Of a stretch of DNA of 41,915 nt, positions 8,483 through 15,722 are shown in pieces. Source of the stretch: an uncultured Corynebacterium sp. Lineage in GTDB: Bacteria > Actinomycetota > Actinomycetes > Mycobacteriales > Mycobacteriaceae. Both the position numbers and the translations under genes were made by a program. Position 1 is the stretch's first letter. Every line of letters starts with the position of its first letter. A model generated the notes under the pieces. The model was given only the letters and a program-made list of their open reading frames with translations. It searched no databases and was not told the DNA's origin. Where the stretch lies: NCBI RefSeq assembly GCF_946222985.1, contig NZ_CAMIFY010000021.1, forward strand, positions 1 to 41,915, read 5' to 3'.

Positions 8483-10039
8483 TCAGTTGTCGAAGGCGAT
8501 GTTGACGAACCTCGAGTACCTCAGCTGGTTGGCCACGGTGACGGTGCCGATGGGGCCGCCACGGTGCTTGGCCAGGATGATGTCGGACTCGCCGGCGCGC
8601 TCGTGATCGGTCTCCTGCGAATCGGGGCGATAGAGCAGCATGACCATGTCGGCGTCCTGCTCCAGCGAACCCGACTCACGAAGGTCGGCCACCTGGGGCT
8701 TCTTGTCCGTTCGGGCTTCGGGACCACGGTTCAGCTGGGAGATGGCGATCAGGGGCACGTCGAGCTCCTTGGCCAGGAGCTTGAGCTGTCGGGAGAACTC
8801 CGACACCTCCTGCTGGCGGGACTCGACCTTCTTGCCCGACGACATCAGCTGCAGGTAGTCGAGCACGATCAGATCCAGGCCGTGCTTCTGCTTGAGCTGC
8901 CGGGCCTTGGCGCGGATCTCCATCATGGTCAGGTTCGGGGAGTCGTCGATGAACATCGGCGCCTCGCGTATCTGCTCCGTGCGCTCGACCAGCTTGTTCC
9001 AGTCCCCGGTCTCCATGTTGCCCGACCGCAGCTTCGACAGATCGATCTCCGTCTCCGCCGACAGCAGGCGCATCATGATCTCGATCTTCGACATTTCCAA
9101 CGAGAAGATGGCGCTTGTCTTGCCCTGCGCGATGGACGCCGACCGCATGAAGTCCAACGCCAGCGTCGACTTACCGACGCCGGGTCGGGCGGCGATGATG
9201 ATCATCTGCCCGCCGTGGAGGCCGTTGGTCAACTCGTCGAGGCGATGGAAACCGGTGGGCACGCCCTGCGCCAGACCGCCCTGCTGGCTGATCAGGTCGA
9301 TCTCCTCCAGCGCCGGGTCCATGAGCTCTGCCAGCGAGGAGTAATCGACCTTCTCGTCGTCGCGCCCGACGCCGTAGACGAGCTGCTGCGCCTGATCGAC
9401 GAGCACCTCCGGCTCCGAGTCCTCGGCGCCCGCGTAACCCAGCTGGACGATCTGCGTGCCGGCCTCCACCAGACGGCGGATCGTCGCCTTCTCGGCCACG
9501 ATCTTCGCGTAATAGTGCGCGTTGGCCGCCGTGGGCACCATCGCCATCATCGTGTGCAGATACGGAGCGCCACCGACGCGCTCGAGGTCGCCCTGACGGT
9601 CGAGGCGACCCGCCACCAGAATCGGATCGACTTCCGAGGACTCGCCGAACAGGTGAAGCACGGCCTCGTAGATGGCCTGGTGCGCCGGGCGGTAGAAGTC
9701 CTCCGGCTTGAGCAACTCGTACACGTCGGCCACGACCGCCGGATTGAGCAGCATGCCGCCCAGGACGGCCTGCTCCGCTTCGATGCTGTGCGGCGGCTGG
9801 CGGCCGAAATCCATTCCGCGGGTGACGCTTTCACCGCGCTCCCGATCGGCGTTGCGACCGCCGCCGCGCCGCTGACCGCCGGAGCCGCCCGAACCCCCGG
9901 AGCCACCCGATCCGGCGCCACTCGAGCCACCCGGGCCGCCGGGGCCGCCGAAGTCCCCGTCGGGTTCCGGGGGCGGCGGGACGTCGTCGTAGGATGCCGA
10001 GTAGGCGCTGGCGTCATCCGCTTCGTGTGGCTGGCTCAT
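8483..10039 (-). CDS. dnaB: Replicative DNA helicase DnaB
   Basis: Protein of 518 residues. The N-terminal DnaB domain (about 81-180: PPHSIEAEQAVLGGMLLNP...) leads by a linker into the RecA-like ATPase. Walker A is ARPGVGKST (284-292) and Walker B lies in LDLIVLDYLQLM; later comes SQLNRGPEAR, typical of DnaB. It forms the hexameric fork helicase loaded at oriC. The first 75 residues are an unusual Pro/Gly/Ser-rich stretch. No intein interrupts it, unlike M. tuberculosis DnaB. ATG 10039 has AAGGAG ten bases upstream. It is separated from rplI by a terminator and 686 bases, so it has its own promoter; TAGCCT on the minus strand at 10147-10142 is a candidate -10. Confidence 0.97.
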   Translation of the reverse strand: MSQPHEADDASAYSASYDDVPPPPEPDGDFGGPGGPGGSSGAGSGGSGGSGGSGGQRRGGGRNADRERGESVTRGMDFGRQPPHSIEAEQAVLGGMLLNPAVVADVYELLKPEDFYRPAHQAIYEAVLHLFGESSEVDPILVAGRLDRQGDLERVGGAPYLHTMMAMVPTAANAHYYAKIVAEKATIRRLVEAGTQIVQLGYAGAEDSEPEVLVDQAQQLVYGVGRDDEKVDYSSLAELMDPALEEIDLISQQGGLAQGVPTGFHRLDELTNGLHGGQMIIIAARPGVGKSTLALDFMRSASIAQGKTSAIFSLEMSKIEIMMRLLSAETEIDLSKLRSGNMETGDWNKLVERTEQIREAPMFIDDSPNLTMMEIRAKARQLKQKHGLDLIVLDYLQLMSSGKKVESRQQEVSEFSRQLKLLAKELDVPLIAISQLNRGPEARTDKKPQVADLRESGSLEQDADMVMLLYRPDSQETDHERAGESDIILAKHRGGPIGTVTVANQLRYSRFVNIAFDN

Positions 10040-10217
10040 CTCGGCCGTGCTCCTTGCTTTTCGTGGTCGTGCCCCGATGCGCCGACGATCCCCTCGGGTC
10101 TTTCCGTGGACCGTCCGATCAACGGCGTCGAACTCCGCCACAGGCTACCCCGCGGCGCGGATCGAATCCGAAAATCGGAGGGCGCATCGGAGCCCCCCGG
10201 AGTGCCTCCCCACAGAG

Positions 10218-10240
10218 TTATCCACAGGCGCTGTGGACAA
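10218..10240. promoter_or_regulatory. Inverted pair of DnaA boxes
   Basis: TTATCCACA (10218-10226, +) is the perfect consensus DnaA box. TTGTCCACA (10240-10232, -) is the actinobacterial variant. They face each other across GGCGC as TTATCCACAG-GCG-CTGTGGACAA, a near-perfect palindrome about 180 bases upstream of the dnaB start. Confidence 0.75.
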
Positions 10241-10498
10241 CCTTGGGGACGGATTGTGAACTAAACGTGAATCCCCAGGCCGGAATGTGGAGCGATCGGC
10301 GAAACGTCAGCAGACGTGAAGCCCACGACCTGCGGAAACGCACTTTTTCCCAGGTCAAGCCGTTTTTCGCGGTCAATCTCACGAACGGGGGTGGGCGACC
10401 GACCAACCCCGAGGCGGCCGCTCGGGCCACCGTGCGTTCACCCGGACTTCGTCTTTCCGACGACTCACGCCGATGTCCTGGGAAAACTTCCCCACAGT

Positions 10499-10507
10499 TT
10501 TTCCACA
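10499..10507 (+). promoter_or_regulatory. DnaA-box-like site
   Basis: TTTTCCACA fits the relaxed DnaA consensus TTWTNCACA. It lies about 260 bases from the inverted pair. Confidence 0.45.
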
Positions 10508-10635
10508 ACCTCGCGTTACCCGCATTCACGTCCCGCACCCCTCCCCGTCGGCCTTCACATCGACCCACCGGCGGGCGCCGCACCGGACTCCGCCGAGGGG
10601 GCCCGGTACAACGGTGTTCGCCGACCCCGCCAACA

Positions 10636-10675
10636 CCGAAGGCCCCCGTCCGACGAATCGGAAGGGGGCCTTCGG
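10636..10675 (-). terminator. Terminator of the rpsF-ssb-rplI operon
   Basis: CCGAAGGCCCCC (10636-10647) pairs with GGGGGCCTTCGG (10664-10675). The loop itself can fold as TCCGA-CGAA-TCGGA. It lies 50 bases past the rplI stop. Confidence 0.8.
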
Positions 10676-10725
10676 AGGCTGTTGTCGATGGGCCGGTTGA
10701 GCCGGCCGCCGTCATGTGCCGCGAA

Positions 10726-11178
10726 CTACGCGGCGACGACCTCCACGGAAACATGCGCGGTGATCTGCGGGTGCAGCGCGATGTCAACGGTGTGCTTGCC
10801 GGTGGCCTTGATCTGGCCCGCGGACAGTTCCACGGCGCGCTTGTCGATGGCCTGGCCGGACGCCTTGCGGACCGCGTCCGCGACGTCGCCGGCGGTGACC
10901 GAACCGAAGAGCTTGCCGTTCTCCGACGCCTTCACGGCGACGGTCACGTTGTCGAGGGCGTCGAGCTTGTCCTTGACCTCGCGAGCGTGGTCGAGGTCGC
11001 GGATCTCGCGCGCCTCCTGGGCACGACGAATGCCCTCGATCTGCTTCTCAGCACCACGGGTGGCCACGATGGCCATACCGCGGGGAAGCAGGTAGTTACG
11101 TCCATAGCCGGCCTTGACCTCGACGATGTCTCCCGGGACACCGAGCTTGTCGACGGCGGCGGTGAGGATCAGCTTCAT
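10726..11178 (-). CDS. rplI: 50S ribosomal protein L9
   Basis: Protein of 150 residues. The N-terminal L9 domain begins MKLILTAAVDKLGVPGDIVEVKAGYGRNYL, continues into the long connecting helix and ends in the C-terminal rRNA-binding domain. It binds 23S rRNA at the L1 stalk base and restrains frameshifting. ATG 11178 has AGGGA and GAAAGG upstream. Last gene of the rpsF-ssb-rplI operon. In mycobacteria rpsR sits between ssb and rplI; here only 60 bases without a gene separate them. Confidence 0.97.
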   Translation of the reverse strand: MKLILTAAVDKLGVPGDIVEVKAGYGRNYLLPRGMAIVATRGAEKQIEGIRRAQEAREIRDLDHAREVKDKLDALDNVTVAVKASENGKLFGSVTAGDVADAVRKASGQAIDKRAVELSAGQIKATGKHTVDIALHPQITAHVSVEVVAA

Positions 11179-11238
11179 GATCCCTGCCTTTCGCTGGATA
11201 TTTCTAACGTCGGATAAGTGTGAACGCGAGGGACCGGA

Positions 11239-11832
11239 TCAGAAGGGGGGCTCGTCGCCGCCACCGAAATCGCCGGACTGGGGGGCGGAGTTCCACGGGT
11301 CCTCGGCCGGCTGATTGCCGCCGAAGCCCTGGTTTCCTCCGCGGCCGCCCTGACCGCCGGCGTTGCCCTGGTTCTGGCCGCCACCCTGGTTTCCGCCGCC
11401 GAAGCCGCGTCCACCCTGGTTGCCGCCGCCGAAGCCCTGGCCGCCACCGCCACCGCCGCCGGAGCGGGGGTTGCGGGTGACCTGGGCGGAAGCGAACTTG
11501 AGGGACGGGCCGACTTCGTCGACCTCGATCTCGTAGACCGTGCGGCGCTCACCCTCGCGGGTTTCGTAGTTCCGCTGGCGCAAACGGCCCTGCACGATGA
11601 CGCGCATGCCCTTGCTCAGGGACTCCATCACGTTCTCCGCCGCGTCGCGCCAGATGTTGCAGGTCAGGAACAGTGCGTCCTGATCCTCCCACTGGCCCGA
11701 GTCACGGTTGAAGGCGCGCGGCGTGGACGCCACGCGGAAATTGGCCACGGCCGCACCCGACTGGGTGTAGCGCAGCTCCGGATCGGCGACGACGTTGCCG
11801 ATCAGCGTGATGGGGGTCTCTCCCTGTGCCAT
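11239..11832 (-). CDS. ssb: Single-stranded DNA-binding protein
   Basis: Protein of 197 residues. An OB-fold covers residues 5-115 (ITLIGNVVADPELRYTQSG..., later MRVIVQGRLRQRNYET). A long Gly/Asn/Gln-rich linker with GFGGGNQGG-type repeats follows, then the acidic tip DEPPF that recruits replication and repair proteins. It coats single-stranded DNA during replication, recombination and repair. ATG 11832 has AGGAG seven bases upstream. It is co-transcribed with rpsF upstream and rplI downstream; a hairpin in the rpsF-ssb gap may tune relative expression. Confidence 0.97.
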   Translation of the reverse strand: MAQGETPITLIGNVVADPELRYTQSGAAVANFRVASTPRAFNRDSGQWEDQDALFLTCNIWRDAAENVMESLSKGMRVIVQGRLRQRNYETREGERRTVYEIEVDEVGPSLKFASAQVTRNPRSGGGGGGGQGFGGGNQGGRGFGGGNQGGGQNQGNAGGQGGRGGNQGFGGNQPAEDPWNSAPQSGDFGGGDEPPF

Positions 11833-11897
11833 GGTTCGCTCCTGTTTCGGATTGGGCGATTGTCGGTCGCGGGTTTTTTACGCCCGCCATCCTACGG

Positions 11898-11928
11898 TCC
11901 CGCGCACGACCCGGAGGGTCGCGCGGGA
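11898..11928 (-). terminator. Stem-loop in the rpsF-ssb gap
   Basis: TCCCGCG (11898-11904) and CGACCC (11907-11912) pair with GGGTCG and CGCGGGA around a GGA loop, with a two-base bulge. It lies just past the rpsF stop with no U-tract at the base, so it is probably an attenuator or RNA-processing or stability hairpin rather than a full stop. Confidence 0.5.
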
Positions 11929-11931
11929 AAA

Positions 11932-12219
11932 CTAACGATCGCCCCGCAGCACCTTGGTGCGCAGGATGGAGTCGTTCAGGTTGAGACGACGATCGAGCTC
12001 GAGCACGGCAGCCGGCTCGCACTTCAAATCGAGGACCACGTAGATGCCCTCGTCCTTCTTGTCGATCGGGTACGCCAGGTGGCGCTTGCCCCAGACGTCA
12101 ACCTTGTCGATCTCGCCCTTTTCCTGGCGAACGATGTCCAGGTACTTCTCCAGGGACGGGCCGACGGTGCGTTCATCCAGCGACGGATCGAGGATGATCA
12201 TGACTTCGTAGTGACGCAC
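11932..12219 (-). CDS. rpsF: 30S ribosomal protein S6
   Basis: Protein of 95 residues starting (M)RHYEVMIILDPSLDERTVGPSLEKYL, the standard actinobacterial S6 sequence, with WGKRHLAYPIDKKDEG in the middle. It binds 16S rRNA in the platform together with S18. GTG 12219 is chosen over ATG 12228 and GTG 12231 because the latter lie inside or right beside the Shine-Dalgarno AGGAGGTGAT (12236-12227), and family members begin at RHYEVM. First gene of the rpsF-ssb-rplI operon. Confidence 0.95.
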   Translation of the reverse strand: MRHYEVMIILDPSLDERTVGPSLEKYLDIVRQEKGEIDKVDVWGKRHLAYPIDKKDEGIYVVLDLKCEPAAVLELDRRLNLNDSILRTKVLRGDR

Positions 12220-12240
12220 GGACCTCATCACCTCCTATGG

Positions 12241-12340
12241 TCTAGTTTTTCGTGTTTCGGCCACGTGGAGCGCTCGACGGAGGACGGCCCCGCGGATCTG
12301 TCCGCGAGTCGCGCCGCATCCGCCCTCCACGTGACAGGAG
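12241..12340 (-). promoter_or_regulatory. Candidate structured leader of rpsF mRNA
   Basis: On the minus strand the region can fold with GGAGGGCGG pairing to CCGTCCTCC (one G-U), enclosing a CGCGGA-CAGA-TCCGCG hairpin (12306-12291). Alternatively the flanking CACGTGGAG and CTCCACGTG (12332-12324 and 12270-12262) pair. The two folds compete for the same bases. S6 operons are often autoregulated through such leaders; this is inference. Confidence 0.4.
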
Positions 12341-12397
12341 GGTCGTTGCGTCAGGCAACCTGGCCAGGGTAGCCCACGGCGGGGGTCCGAACATAAT

Positions 12398-12428
12398 CGC
12401 CCCGCACATGCTCGGCATGTGGGGGGCG
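12398..12428 (-). terminator. Terminator of the ponA operon
   Basis: CGCCCC and CACATGC (12398-12411) pair with GCATGTG and GGGGCG (12415-12428) around TCG, 13 pairs with one G-G mismatch. It lies 21 bases past the 62-aa gene and is followed on the minus strand by ATTATGTTC. Confidence 0.7.
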
Positions 12429-12448
12429 CGTCGGTGCGGCGGGTTCGG

Positions 12449-12637
12449 TCACTCCCCCGTCGCCGCGTGGAACAGGGCGATGATGACGGGCACGATCGTC
12501 GCCATCATCAGCGCCCCGAGGGCCAGCGCCCAGACGCGGCGTTGCGGCCACTTGTACATGAAGCCGTAGAAGGCCGCGCCGAAGAGGAGGAACCCCACGA
12601 AGACGCTGGCCATCGTGAGGATCATCATCGTGCTCAT
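12449..12637 (-). CDS. Small two-helix membrane protein downstream of ponA
   Basis: Protein of 62 residues with two clear membrane helices (about 5-27 and 36-57) separated by a short basic turn, YKWPQRRVW. It begins 4 bases after the ponA stop, so it is in the same operon and probably translated by coupling; no strong ribosome site is seen. I do not recognise the family. Its position suggests a partner or modulator of PonA, but nothing in the sequence proves it. The coding call rests on the hydrophobic periodicity, the tight spacing and the terminator immediately after. Confidence 0.72.
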   Translation of the reverse strand: MSTMMILTMASVFVGFLLFGAAFYGFMYKWPQRRVWALALGALMMATIVPVIIALFHAATGE

Positions 12638-12641
12638 GGCG

Positions 12642-15146
12642 TCAGTTGCCCGGCACCGGGAACGGCAGCAGGTCGCCGATGCCGCCACCCCCACCGCCGC
12701 CACCGCCGTCACCCGGCGGCGCGGGGATCTCGGGCAGGGCCGGCGGAGCGGGTTCGGCCGGCGGGGCCTCTTCCTCCACCGTGTCCTCGGTGGTCTCCGG
12801 CGCCGGGGCCTCGACCGCGCCGCCTCCGCCACCGCCGCCGGTGGAGCCGCCGCCACCGCCCCAGGACGGGGCGCCCGCGACGCCGCCGATCGGCGAGGGC
12901 GAGGTGAACGACTCCCAGTCGGCGTTCACGAGGGCGTTGTCCATCGTGTACTTCCACATGTCGGACGGGGTGTTGGAGCCGTACATGACGCCACCGGAGG
13001 CGTTGTACAGCGCGGACCCGTCGACGTTGCCGACCCACACGGCGGTGGACAGCTGCGGGGTCGCGCCGATCATCCAGGCGTCCTTGTTCAGCCCGGTGTC
13101 GCCGAGCTGGGTGGTGCCGGTCTTGGCGGCGGACTGACGGCCGCCGGCCAGGGCGTGGTTGTTGTACGAGGCGATGGGCTCCATCGCATCGATGACGTTG
13201 GTCGCCACGGCCTCGTCCACGCGCCGGTCGCCGTCGGATTCGTCGCGATCGAACAGCACCTCGCCGTTGATGGTCTCGACCTTTTCGACGAAGTGGGTGT
13301 CCTGGTGCACGCCGTCGTTGGCGAGGGTGCCCAGCGCGACCGCCATGTCCAGCGGACGGGTCTGGTACTGGCCCAGGGTGATGCCGTCGAGGGCCTCGCC
13401 GTTGTCCTCGAGCAGGGTTTGCTCGATGCCCGGGATCGATTCCGCGACCCCCAGGCGGTGGGCCATGTCGGCGGTGTCGGTCGGGCCGTTGTCGAGGTCG
13501 CGCTGCAGGCGGATGAACGGGGTGTTCAGCGACTGCTTCAGGGCCTCGGAGATCGGGCAGACGCCGCAGGACGCGCCGCCGGCGTTGTACATGGTCACGT
13601 CACCGGACTGCACCGGCGCCGAGGAGTACTGCGTGGACAACGGGATGCCCTGGTCCAACGCCGCCGCGAGGGCGAAGATCTTGAACGTCGAACCGGTCTG
13701 CAGACCCGAGTTGGCGTAATCCCAGCCGTTCGGGTCGTCGCCGCCGTAGTAGGCCTTGACGGCACCGGTGCCCGGTTCCACCGAGACGATCGCCGCGCGC
13801 ATGTCGTCGGCGAACAGGTAGTTGTCCACCGCGTCGAGGGCCGCCTGCTGCGCGGTCGGGTCGATGGTCGTGGTCACGCGCAGGCCGAGGGTGTTGACCT
13901 CTTGCTCGGTGATTCCCTCGCGATCGAGCTCGGCGAGGACCTGCGACTTGATCATCGCCTCGGGGCCCTGCTCCGCGGCCTGCTGCGGCACCTGCGCGGG
14001 GTCGAGGGTCTCCGGGTAGACCTGTGCGTTGCGATCGGCCTGCGACAGCACGCCCATCTCGACCATGCCGTCGAGCACGTAGTTCCACCGCTGCTCCGCC
14101 TCGGGGCGGTTGGTCCACGGGTCCAGGGCCGAGGGGCGCTGGATGGAGGCGGCGAGCACGGCGGCATCGGCGGCGGTGAGGTCGCCGACATCCTTGCCGA
14201 AGTACGCCTCCGCGGCCGCGGCGATGCCGTAGGCGTTGCGGCCGAAGTAGATGGTGTTGAGGTACGCCTCGAGGATCTCGTCCTTCGACCACTCGCGCGC
14301 CATCTTCGCCGACATGACCAGTTCCTTGGCCTTGCGGGTGATGGTGCGCTCGTTGCCGACCACGGCGTTCTTCACGTACTGCTGCGTGATCGTGGAGCCG
14401 CCGCCGGCGGACGGGTTGCCCGTGATGACGCCCCATGCCGCGCGCGCGTAACCGCTCAGCGAGAAGCCGGGGTTGGTGTAGAACTCCCGGTCCTCCGCCG
14501 CCAGCACCGCGTTGCGGACCACCGAGGGAACCTCCTCGAGGTCCACCGCCCGGCGGTTGCCGGCCTCCGGCACGATGCGCGCCAGCTCGTTTTCGCCGGT
14601 GTTGTCGTAGATGACGGCGATCTGGTCGTTGGCCAGCTCCTCCGGCTCCGGCACGTCGGTGGCGGCGTACGCGATGCCGAACACGACCACCGGGAACAGG
14701 ATGATCAGGACCGCGGCGGCCGCCAACCACGCCCACACGCTCCGACGACGACCGGATTCCTCGTACACTTCGTCCTCCCCGTCGTCGGCGTAGTCGCCAT
14801 CGACGTACTCGTCGTCGGCGAACTCGTCGTCGGCGTACTCGTCATGGGCGTCCCCGCCCACGTGATCGTCGCCGACGTCGCCGTCACGGTCGCGGCGCCC
14901 GAAGGCGCCCGCCCCCGCGGCTCCGGCGCCGGCTGCTCCCGCACCCGCCGCCGACTCGGCGCCGCTGCGCCCGGCGCGGCCGATGCGATGGGCACCGCCC
15001 GACGTCGACGAGCCGGGCGCGCGGCCGTCCGACGAACCACCGGCGGCGGTGCCGTCGGCCTCCGGTCCGTCGACGTCCCACCATTCACCGCCGCGGGCCC
15101 CGGAATCACCGGGGCCGCTGGCGTTGTCTCGAGGATCCTTTGTCAC
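12642..15146 (-). CDS. ponA: Class A penicillin-binding protein (glycosyltransferase/transpeptidase)
   Basis: Protein of 834 residues. The cytoplasmic N-terminus (1-135) is long and acidic, with DDEYVD/DDEFA repeats, followed by a membrane helix (about 137-162). The GT51 lipid II polymerase domain shows AAEDREFY with catalytic Glu218 and STITQQYVKN. The transpeptidase domain carries STFK (486-489), SLN (539-541) and KTG (675-677). The tail is Pro/Gly-rich. It polymerises and cross-links peptidoglycan outside the membrane. GTG 15146 has GGAGA about eight bases upstream. Synteny with DUF5318 and ino1 matches the M. tuberculosis ponA1 locus. The acidic cytoplasmic region may be a target of envelope-growth regulators. 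Confidence 0.96.
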   Translation of the reverse strand: MTKDPRDNASGPGDSGARGGEWWDVDGPEADGTAAGGSSDGRAPGSSTSGGAHRIGRAGRSGAESAAGAGAAGAGAAGAGAFGRRDRDGDVGDDHVGGDAHDEYADDEFADDEYVDGDYADDGEDEVYEESGRRRSVWAWLAAAAVLIILFPVVVFGIAYAATDVPEPEELANDQIAVIYDNTGENELARIVPEAGNRRAVDLEEVPSVVRNAVLAAEDREFYTNPGFSLSGYARAAWGVITGNPSAGGGSTITQQYVKNAVVGNERTITRKAKELVMSAKMAREWSKDEILEAYLNTIYFGRNAYGIAAAAEAYFGKDVGDLTAADAAVLAASIQRPSALDPWTNRPEAEQRWNYVLDGMVEMGVLSQADRNAQVYPETLDPAQVPQQAAEQGPEAMIKSQVLAELDREGITEQEVNTLGLRVTTTIDPTAQQAALDAVDNYLFADDMRAAIVSVEPGTGAVKAYYGGDDPNGWDYANSGLQTGSTFKIFALAAALDQGIPLSTQYSSAPVQSGDVTMYNAGGASCGVCPISEALKQSLNTPFIRLQRDLDNGPTDTADMAHRLGVAESIPGIEQTLLEDNGEALDGITLGQYQTRPLDMAVALGTLANDGVHQDTHFVEKVETINGEVLFDRDESDGDRRVDEAVATNVIDAMEPIASYNNHALAGGRQSAAKTGTTQLGDTGLNKDAWMIGATPQLSTAVWVGNVDGSALYNASGGVMYGSNTPSDMWKYTMDNALVNADWESFTSPSPIGGVAGAPSWGGGGGSTGGGGGGGAVEAPAPETTEDTVEEEAPPAEPAPPALPEIPAPPGDGGGGGGGGGIGDLLPFPVPGN

Positions 15147-15170
15147 GGGCTCTCTCCAAATCGGTTCATG

Positions 15171-15542
15171 TCATTCTGCGGCGGCCGCCTCGGCTGTCGC
15201 GGTGCGGACCCGGAAGTTCCACCGGCAATCGGGGCAAACTTCCACGATCTGCACGGTGCACGGGCCTCGCTCGGCAACCAGGGCGGACAATTCGGCGGCG
15301 CCGCACGCGGTGCCGGACCGATGCCCCAGGTTCTCTCCGAACACCCAGGATACGAGTCGGAGGTCGTCAAAGCGACAAAGCGGGCAGCGCGTGGCCGCCG
15401 GCTCACCGTGAAAACGGGCCGCGGCGATCAACCTGGGATCGGCGTCGCGCAATGTCGCGGCCGGCACCTCTCCGTCTCGCCAGCGCGCCAGCTCCGCGTT
15501 GCGGGCCAGCGTGTGGTCGACCTCATCGCGCCACCTGATCAC
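15171..15542 (-). CDS. DUF5318 zinc-ribbon protein
   Basis: Protein of 123 residues of the DUF5318 family (Rv0049-like), found next to ponA in mycolic-acid bacteria. Two CxxC pairs, C53/C56 and C103/C106, suggest one zinc site. SWVFGENLGHRSGTA and EVCPDCRWN are the recognisable conserved stretches. Function unknown. It lies 24 bases upstream of ponA on the same strand and is probably co-transcribed. GTG 15542 has no Shine-Dalgarno, but TAGCCT sits six bases upstream, so a leaderless start is likely. Confidence 0.87.
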   Translation of the reverse strand: MIRWRDEVDHTLARNAELARWRDGEVPAATLRDADPRLIAAARFHGEPAATRCPLCRFDDLRLVSWVFGENLGHRSGTACGAAELSALVAERGPCTVQIVEVCPDCRWNFRVRTATAEAAAAE

Positions 15543-15548
15543 CCGGAC

Positions 15549-15554
15549 AGGCTA
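15549..15554 (-). promoter_or_regulatory. Candidate -10 (TAGCCT), leaderless start of DUF5318-ponA operon
   Basis: TAGCCT on the minus strand, six bases before GTG 15542. There is no ribosome site between them. Confidence 0.5.
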
Positions 15555-15722
15555 TCAGGCACCCCCCGGACGGCCACCCCCGCTTTATCGGTTCACCTTC
15601 GCCCCCACCCTCGTCGAAATGCGGGCCCGGTCCACCGAACGTATAGCGTCACGACATTGGGAACCGGCGATCTTCGCCGACCGATCCCCCACCGCAAGTC
15701 GATTCAAGGAGTCCGCATTTCC

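Larger units (their letters stand above)
10040..10725 (-). other. 686-base intergenic region upstream of dnaB
   Basis: No convincing gene. It holds, from the dnaB side: the dnaB ribosome site, a candidate -10 (TAGCCT, 10147-10142), an inverted pair of DnaA boxes (10218-10240), a third DnaA-box-like nonamer (10499-10507) and the terminator of the rpsF-ssb-rplI operon (10636-10675). The rest is ordinary GC-rich sequence. Confidence 0.7.

Noticed and set aside
10218..10240. Reading the dnaB-upstream palindrome as a transcription terminator
   Set aside because: There is no U-tract, and a clear terminator for the upstream operon exists at 10636-10675; the sequence matches DnaA boxes on both arms.
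10040..10635. A possible second replication origin
   Set aside because: Only three DnaA-type boxes and no AT-rich unwinding element; oriC in this group lies next to dnaA-dnaN.
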